Shown: positions 23,431 to 26,952 of the stretch, piece after piece
Layout of the letters: each line of letters starts with the position of its first letter
How positions within the stretch are numbered: the first letter of the stretch is position 1
Source of the DNA: CAZEQK01 sp964514395
GTDB lineage: Bacteria; Bacillota; Bacilli; Tepidibacillales; Tepidibacillaceae
Direction of reading: 5' to 3'
Assembly (NCBI GenBank): GCA_964514395.1
Contig: CAZEQK010000042.1
Span: 1 to 26,952 of the forward strand
Length of the DNA stretch: 26,952 nt
Notes under the pieces: model-generated
What the model was told of the DNA's origin: nothing
The model's input: only the letters and a program-made list of their open reading frames with translations
The model's database searches: none
Translations under genes and position numbers: made by a program

Positions 23431-24156
23431 TTACTTAAGATTCTCTTTTATTATTCTTTTTACTTCATCAGTCATTTCTTTTGTTTCTTTTACTTGAGTA
23501 TGTTTGACGTAGAATGGTTTTGAAATAATGACCTCAACAGCTGCAGGTTTTATACTAAAATTACTCTTATCCATTAACTTAAATGAATCCTTTATGGTTA
23601 TAGGTATAATAGGAACTCCAGCTTTAATTGCTAATTTTAAGCTTCCTGGCTTGAAATCTCCTAATTCACCATTAACACTTCTTGTGCCTTCAGGAAAAAT
23701 AACTAGTGAATATCCATCTTTAAGATAATTAACTCCTTGATTGATAGCTCGTAATGACTGTCTGATATCCCTACGATCTATAAAAATACATTTCATATAT
23801 TGCATCCAAGTACTAAGGATAGGAACCTTTAATAACTCAATTTTTGCGATAAAACCTTTAGGATAATCAACAAAACCTAGTAGTATAGGAATATCAAAAT
23901 TACTTTGGTGATTTCCAACGAACAAGACGGCGCCTTCTTTTGGAATATTCTCCTGTCCAATCACTTTTACCTTGGCTCCACCAAATGACACCATTGATTT
24001 TGCCCATTTTTTTACTGTTCTAAAGATAAGCTGGTCTCTTTCTTCTATTCTATTTTTACGATGATAGTATGTTACTTTCACAAGAATAAATAATGAATAG
24101 ATTAAATACAAACCTAGGTATAATATCAATGAAATTGCTCTAATCATAATAAGCAT
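23431..24156 (-). CDS. 1-acyl-sn-glycerol-3-phosphate acyltransferase (PlsC family)
   Basis: Membrane-bound acyltransferase that makes phosphatidic acid from lysophosphatidic acid. The 241-residue protein has an N-terminal membrane helix (about 6-28). The catalytic motif I NHQSNFD holds H83 and D88 (the H-x4-D pair), motif II includes the FIDRR segment near residue 125, motif III is FPEGTRS (154-160), and VPIIPITI near residue 182 matches motif IV. All are intact and the length is normal. The start is uncertain: neither the ATG at 24156 nor that at 24147 has a strong ribosome binding site. It follows kynureninase on the same strand after 66 bases. Its possible place in phospholipid or storage-lipid synthesis cannot be separated by sequence. 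Confidence 0.88.
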   Translation of the reverse strand: MLIMIRAISLILYLGLYLIYSLFILVKVTYYHRKNRIEERDQLIFRTVKKWAKSMVSFGGAKVKVIGQENIPKEGAVLFVGNHQSNFDIPILLGFVDYPKGFIAKIELLKVPILSTWMQYMKCIFIDRRDIRQSLRAINQGVNYLKDGYSLVIFPEGTRSVNGELGDFKPGSLKLAIKAGVPIIPITIKDSFKLMDKSNFSIKPAAVEVIISKPFYVKHTQVKETKEMTDEVKRIIKENLK

Positions 24157-24159
24157 GAT

Positions 24160-24184
24160 TCGAAAGTCTCAAGCGAACTTTCGA
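24160..24184. repeat. Perfect inverted repeat between kynureninase and acyltransferase genes
   Basis: TCGAAAGT and ACTTTCGA (8+8) surround a nine-base spacer, immediately upstream of the acyltransferase start codon. No T tract follows on either side, so an operator or leader hairpin is more likely than a terminator. Nothing in the sequence identifies a binding protein. Confidence 0.4.
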
Positions 24185-24222
24185 TACTCCTCTCTATAAT
24201 TGATCCCACGACATAATAACTC

Positions 24223-25512
24223 TTAAGTGATGGCTCCTCTTTGCTTAGAATATCTTTCGTAGTCTTTTTCGTCAATAATAGATTTTAAATGTTGAACAAC
24301 CTGCCATATTTCGTGATATGTATTATATAAGGCAATAGGAGCTAGACGAATAACGTTTGGATAACGAAAATCTGGTATCACTCCACGTTTTTTTAATGCT
24401 TGATTAATACGCATAGCCTCTTCATGTTCAATGGCTACATGCCCTCCACGACTATTCATCTCTCGAGGTGTTCCAATCCTAAAATGATATGGCTCTTCTG
24501 CCAATATTTCACTTATCAAAAACATAAGGTATGAAGTTTTCATCAACGATACTTCTCGTATCGTATCTATACCTACCTCGTTAAATATTTCTAATGATCC
24601 TTCTAAAGGGACTGTACTCAATAAATTGGTAGTACCAATTTGCCAACCACCTGCAGAATGATTAGCTTCATATTCTAATGCCATATCAAATTGCTTATCC
24701 TTCCGATAGCCGAACCAGCCGCTTAAACCTGGTGTTTTGTCAAAATGTTTTTTATTAATAAATAGACTAGCCGTACCACCAGGACCGTTATTTAAGTATT
24801 TATAGTTACACCAAAAGGCAAAATCTATTTCCCACTCAGAAAATCTGTGGGGAACGGCTCCAACGGAATGGCTACAATCAAAACCGATAATAATACCACG
24901 CTCATGGGCTGCCTTTGTTAATTTCTCCATATCTAATAACTGTCCACTTCGGTATAATACCGATGGTAATACAGCAACAGCTACATCATCCTTCATCTTT
25001 ACTATGATGTCATCTTCAGAAAGTGTTCTACCATCCTTACTTTTCACTAATAGTAAATGCGCTTCTCGATTTAAGCGATGTAATCTAAGCTGACTTTCCA
25101 ACGCGTATATATCAGAAGGAAAATTGAGCTCATCTGCTAAAATTTTATTTCTTTTTGCTGTTGGTTTAAAAAAGGTGGCAACTAGATTATGTAAATTTAC
25201 TGTCGTTGAATTTGTCACTATGACTTCATCTGAATTAGCACCAACCAATGGGGCTTGCATATTACCAAGCTTTTCTGCGAAATAAAACCAAGGTGGAAAG
25301 CCATCTAACCAGCCATTTATCCCTAGTCTCTTCCACTCATCGATCAGACGTAAAATGGAGGCTTCAGCATCCTTTGATAATAAACCAAGCGAATTCCCAT
25401 CCATATAAATAACATCTTTTGGAATATAAAATCTACTTCGAAAAGCAGCTAATTTATCTTGTACATCTAAGTCTTTAGCATGTTGTTCATCCGTATGGAA
25501 AGTAAATGGCAT
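24223..25512 (-). CDS. kynU: Kynureninase
   Basis: PLP-dependent cleavage of L-kynurenine to anthranilate and alanine. The protein has 429 residues from the chosen ATG. Segments typical of the family include YMDGNSLGLLS, NGWLDGFPPWFYFAEKLG, FDCSHSVGAVPH (with the PLP-ring Asp) and FWCNYKYLNNGPGG, whose Lys (K238) is the PLP Schiff-base residue; SGWFGYRKDKQFDM follows as usual. A GTG at 25521 also opens the frame, but it abuts AGGAG; the ATG at 25512 lies eight bases from that site and is preferred. Tryptophan dioxygenase and kynurenine formamidase genes, normally clustered with it, are absent from the window, so it may use kynurenine from elsewhere in the genome or from outside. Confidence 0.93.
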   Translation of the reverse strand: MPFTFHTDEQHAKDLDVQDKLAAFRSRFYIPKDVIYMDGNSLGLLSKDAEASILRLIDEWKRLGINGWLDGFPPWFYFAEKLGNMQAPLVGANSDEVIVTNSTTVNLHNLVATFFKPTAKRNKILADELNFPSDIYALESQLRLHRLNREAHLLLVKSKDGRTLSEDDIIVKMKDDVAVAVLPSVLYRSGQLLDMEKLTKAAHERGIIIGFDCSHSVGAVPHRFSEWEIDFAFWCNYKYLNNGPGGTASLFINKKHFDKTPGLSGWFGYRKDKQFDMALEYEANHSAGGWQIGTTNLLSTVPLEGSLEIFNEVGIDTIREVSLMKTSYLMFLISEILAEEPYHFRIGTPREMNSRGGHVAIEHEEAMRINQALKKRGVIPDFRYPNVIRLAPIALYNTYHEIWQVVQHLKSIIDEKDYERYSKQRGAIT

Positions 25513-25574
25513 CTCTGTCACTCCTAAATTCTTAGTATATTTTTTTAAAAAATTGCAATATAATTAATTTAGTT

Positions 25575-25609
25575 GTTAAAAATTAATTCTATGTGAGTTA
25601 ATTTTTAAC
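25575..25609. promoter_or_regulatory. Long inverted repeat between kynureninase and the YjzC-like gene
   Basis: GTTAAAAATTAA (25575-25586) and TTAATTTTTAAC (25598-25609) are perfect 12-base arms around an 11-base spacer, in the divergent promoter region 63 bases upstream of kynureninase. It could be an operator for one or both genes. No T tract in either direction suggests termination. Confidence 0.45.
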
Positions 25610-25667
25610 CTTCTTTTCCTTTTACTATTTAAAGAAATTATGAATAATATTTTTGGGAGGTGTAGTA

Positions 25668-25874
25668 ATGACTACAGTTGAAAAATTCAAATCTGGTGAA
25701 ATTGTTAAGCAATCAGGGGTTTATGTTGACAGATGGAATGCTGCCAAACTACTTAAAAAAGGATTGAAATTTCCAAAAAACCCAGCTATGGGGGAGACTA
25801 CATGGAAACTTGCCTCTTATCCATATTCTAGTCAAATGAACAGTAAAAATGTTCCCGAGGAATATAGACCATAA
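25668..25874 (+). CDS. Small YjzC-like protein
   Basis: A 68-residue basic protein starting MTTVEKFKSGE. The pattern F-K-x-G-(x)6-S-G-V-Y, followed by LLKKGLKFP and a late TTWKLASYP, resembles the small YjzC family of Bacillus, which has no known function. The match is weak and by eye. The ATG at 25668 is preceded by GGGAGGTG at a good distance; a TTG at 25653 in the same frame lies upstream of that site and is not preferred. It is divergent from kynureninase and followed at once by a strong terminator, so it is probably a single-gene transcript. Confidence 0.65.
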   Translation: MTTVEKFKSGEIVKQSGVYVDRWNAAKLLKKGLKFPKNPAMGETTWKLASYPYSSQMNSKNVPEEYRP

Positions 25875-25891
25875 AACTAGATTGATTCCAC

Positions 25892-25928
25892 AAAAAAACT
25901 TATTAGCATCTCGCTAATAAGTTTTTTT
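25892..25928. terminator. Perfect bidirectional terminator
   Basis: Arms 25892-25907 and 25913-25928 are fully complementary over 16 bases (AAAAAAACTTATTAGC) around a five-base loop, with a T7 tract on each strand. It ends the YjzC-like transcript on the plus strand and would end any transcript of the aminopeptidase remnant on the minus strand. Confidence 0.9.
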
Positions 25929-25983
25929 ACATATGAATGATTGACAAGAATATCTGCTAATTTTGTAACTCTTGGATCGCCAT
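25929..25983 (-). pseudogene. Remnant of an M29 aminopeptidase N-terminus
   Basis: On the minus strand AAGGAGG (25997-25991) and seven spacer bases lead to an ATG at 25983, an ideal translation start. The frame stops after eight codons, but from the next frame the sequence reads DPRVTKLADILVNHSY, which matches the N-terminal DPR-x-x-KLA-x-x-L-V motif of M29 (AmpS/aminopeptidase II) metallopeptidases. One base is missing after ATG-GC. The rest of the enzyme is gone: the homology runs directly into the terminator. It looks like a gene that lost its body by internal deletion and then took a frameshift. A short regulatory ORF is an alternative. Confidence 0.5.
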
Positions 25984-26203
25984 TTTTTCTCCTCCTTATT
26001 TTAGATAATACTTACATTTTAAACCATTAAATTCCTTTTTGTAACGATATGACTAATGATATAATAAATAAACTTTTAAATATTCAAGCAACAGACCTAA
26101 ATAAACTTAGACCTAAGTCTGATTTCATCTATTTCCCTCTTAAGATTTTTTCATGTAAAATAAGAGAATAGCTGCTCTAACTTATAACAAAGGAATGATC
26201 CTG

Positions 26204-26926
26204 ATGAAAGTATTATCTGTTGAAAATATTTCAAAAAACTATGGTGACAAAGCTCTTTTTAAATCGATCCATTTTTCCATTTCAGAAAAAGAAAAAATAG
26301 GATTAATCGGTATCAATGGTACTGGTAAATCTACTTTATTAAAAATCATTGCTAGATTGGATTCAGCAGATAATGGTACGATTAATCATCCCCATGATTA
26401 TAAAATAGAGTATTTATCTCAAGATCCAGTATTCAAAGAAAATACGACGATACTTGAACATGTTTTTTATGGTGATTCACCAGTCATGAGGCTATTTAAA
26501 AGGTATGAAACTACCCTTACTAAACTTGAAAAAGATCCAATGGATGAAAATCTTCAAAAAAATCTATTTCTTTTACAGCAAGAGATGGATGCTTTGCAGG
26601 CATGGGAAGCTAATACTTTAGCAAAAACGATTCTTAATCGTTTAGGGATCAAAAATTATGAGAGGAATATTAGTAGCTTATCTGGCGGAGAGAAGAAAAG
26701 AGTGGCACTGGCGCAGGTGCTTATTCAGCCTGCTGATTTATTGATCCTAGACGAACCTACCAACCATATTGACAACGAAACAATTGAATGGCTTGAGGAT
26801 TTTTTAGCCAAGTATAGTGGTTCCATCCTCTTAGTAACCCATGATCGTTATTTTTTAAATCACGTGACGAATAATATTTTGGAGCTAGAAAATAGTAATA
26901 TACTCAACTTTCGCAGACTGAAATAG
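26204..26926 (+). CDS. ABC-F family ATPase, first ATPase domain only (interrupted or truncated)
   Basis: ABC-F proteins carry two ATPase domains and no membrane part, and act on the ribosome in translation or antibiotic protection. This frame encodes 240 residues. Walker A is GINGTGKST (36-44), the signature is LSGGE (159-163), Walker B is ILDEPTNHID near 181-190, and the H-loop is VTHDRYFL (211-218). All are intact. A complete member has about 600 or more residues; here the family pattern ends near residue 233-235 (ELENSNILNF) and the frame stops five codons later. No other frame restores the linker or second domain before the window ends. The ATG at 26204 is preferred to 26195 because AAAGGA abuts the latter. 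The break may be an inserted element or decay. Confidence 0.8.
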   Translation: MKVLSVENISKNYGDKALFKSIHFSISEKEKIGLIGINGTGKSTLLKIIARLDSADNGTINHPHDYKIEYLSQDPVFKENTTILEHVFYGDSPVMRLFKRYETTLTKLEKDPMDENLQKNLFLLQQEMDALQAWEANTLAKTILNRLGIKNYERNISSLSGGEKKRVALAQVLIQPADLLILDEPTNHIDNETIEWLEDFLAKYSGSILLVTHDRYFLNHVTNNILELENSNILNFRRLK

Positions 26927-26952
26927 GCAGATATGCCTTGATGTAGTTAGGT

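Larger units (their letters stand above)
25875..26203. other. Intergenic region before the ABC-F gene
   Basis: It holds the terminator at 25892-25928, the aminopeptidase remnant at 25929-25983 and a small dyad, ACTTAG-AC-CTAAGT (26105-26118), 86 bases before the ABC-F start. No ribosome-attenuation leader peptide of the kind found before some antibiotic-resistance ABC-F genes was recognised. Confidence 0.5.

Noticed and set aside
26890..26952. Group II intron 5' end interrupting the ABC-F gene
   Set aside because: No GTGYG-type 5' boundary is visible, and only about 40 bases lie beyond the break, too few to name any element.

Overview
The window is AT-rich DNA from a low-GC Gram-positive bacterium, most likely Bacillaceae. 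The evidence is strong GGAGG-type ribosome binding sites, several TTG and GTG starts, factor-independent terminators, and a leucine/isovalerate catabolic operon laid out like Bacillus subtilis yngJ-yngHA-yngHB-yngG-yngF-yngE. No rRNA, tRNA, CRISPR array, complete transposase or phage gene was seen.

Layout. Positions 1-230 hold a possible folded RNA and a terminator. Positions 230-4856 (minus strand) carry housekeeping or unknown genes: a DUF4177 protein, a membrane protein, a TIGR00725/SLOG protein, a HAD-IIA phosphatase, a membrane PAS-PAS-GGDEF diguanylate cyclase and a DUF2225 zinc-ribbon protein. Positions 5038-7491 (minus) are a self-regulated efflux operon (TetR regulator, ABC ATPase, ABC-2 permease) with a clear promoter and operator. 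Positions 7677-11659 (plus) encode an orphan GAF histidine kinase and a membrane-tethered TIM-barrel glycoside hydrolase. A frameshifted GNAT acetyltransferase follows. Positions 12725-16849 (minus) form a tight three-gene operon: a receiver/degenerate-GGDEF/receiver protein, a membrane-anchored HEAT-repeat protein and a processive-type family 2 glycosyltransferase. Positions 17074-23142 (minus) are the leucine/isovalerate degradation operon. It is followed by a PlsC-like acyltransferase, a lone kynureninase, a small YjzC-like protein (plus), the decayed start of an M29 aminopeptidase (minus), and at the right edge an ABC-F ATPase (plus) whose reading frame breaks after its first ATPase domain.

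Most interesting system. The two convergent operons at 7677-16849 look like one undescribed cell-surface glycan system. The glycosyltransferase would make and export a polymer and the tethered hydrolase would trim it outside the cell. The HEAT protein would act as a membrane scaffold. The receiver/GGDEF-like protein would be the switch: its GGDEF active site is destroyed, its RxxD c-di-GMP inhibitory site is intact at the canonical spacing, and both receiver domains lack the phospho-accepting Asp (one Asn, one Glu). That pattern suggests a c-di-GMP receptor rather than a phosphorelay output. An intact diguanylate cyclase lies about 11 kb away. The grouping and the mechanism are inference from gene order and motifs.

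The leucine operon converts isovaleryl-CoA to HMG-CoA cleavage products (acetyl-CoA and acetoacetate). It lacks the acyl-CoA synthetase gene (yngI) found in the B. subtilis operon.
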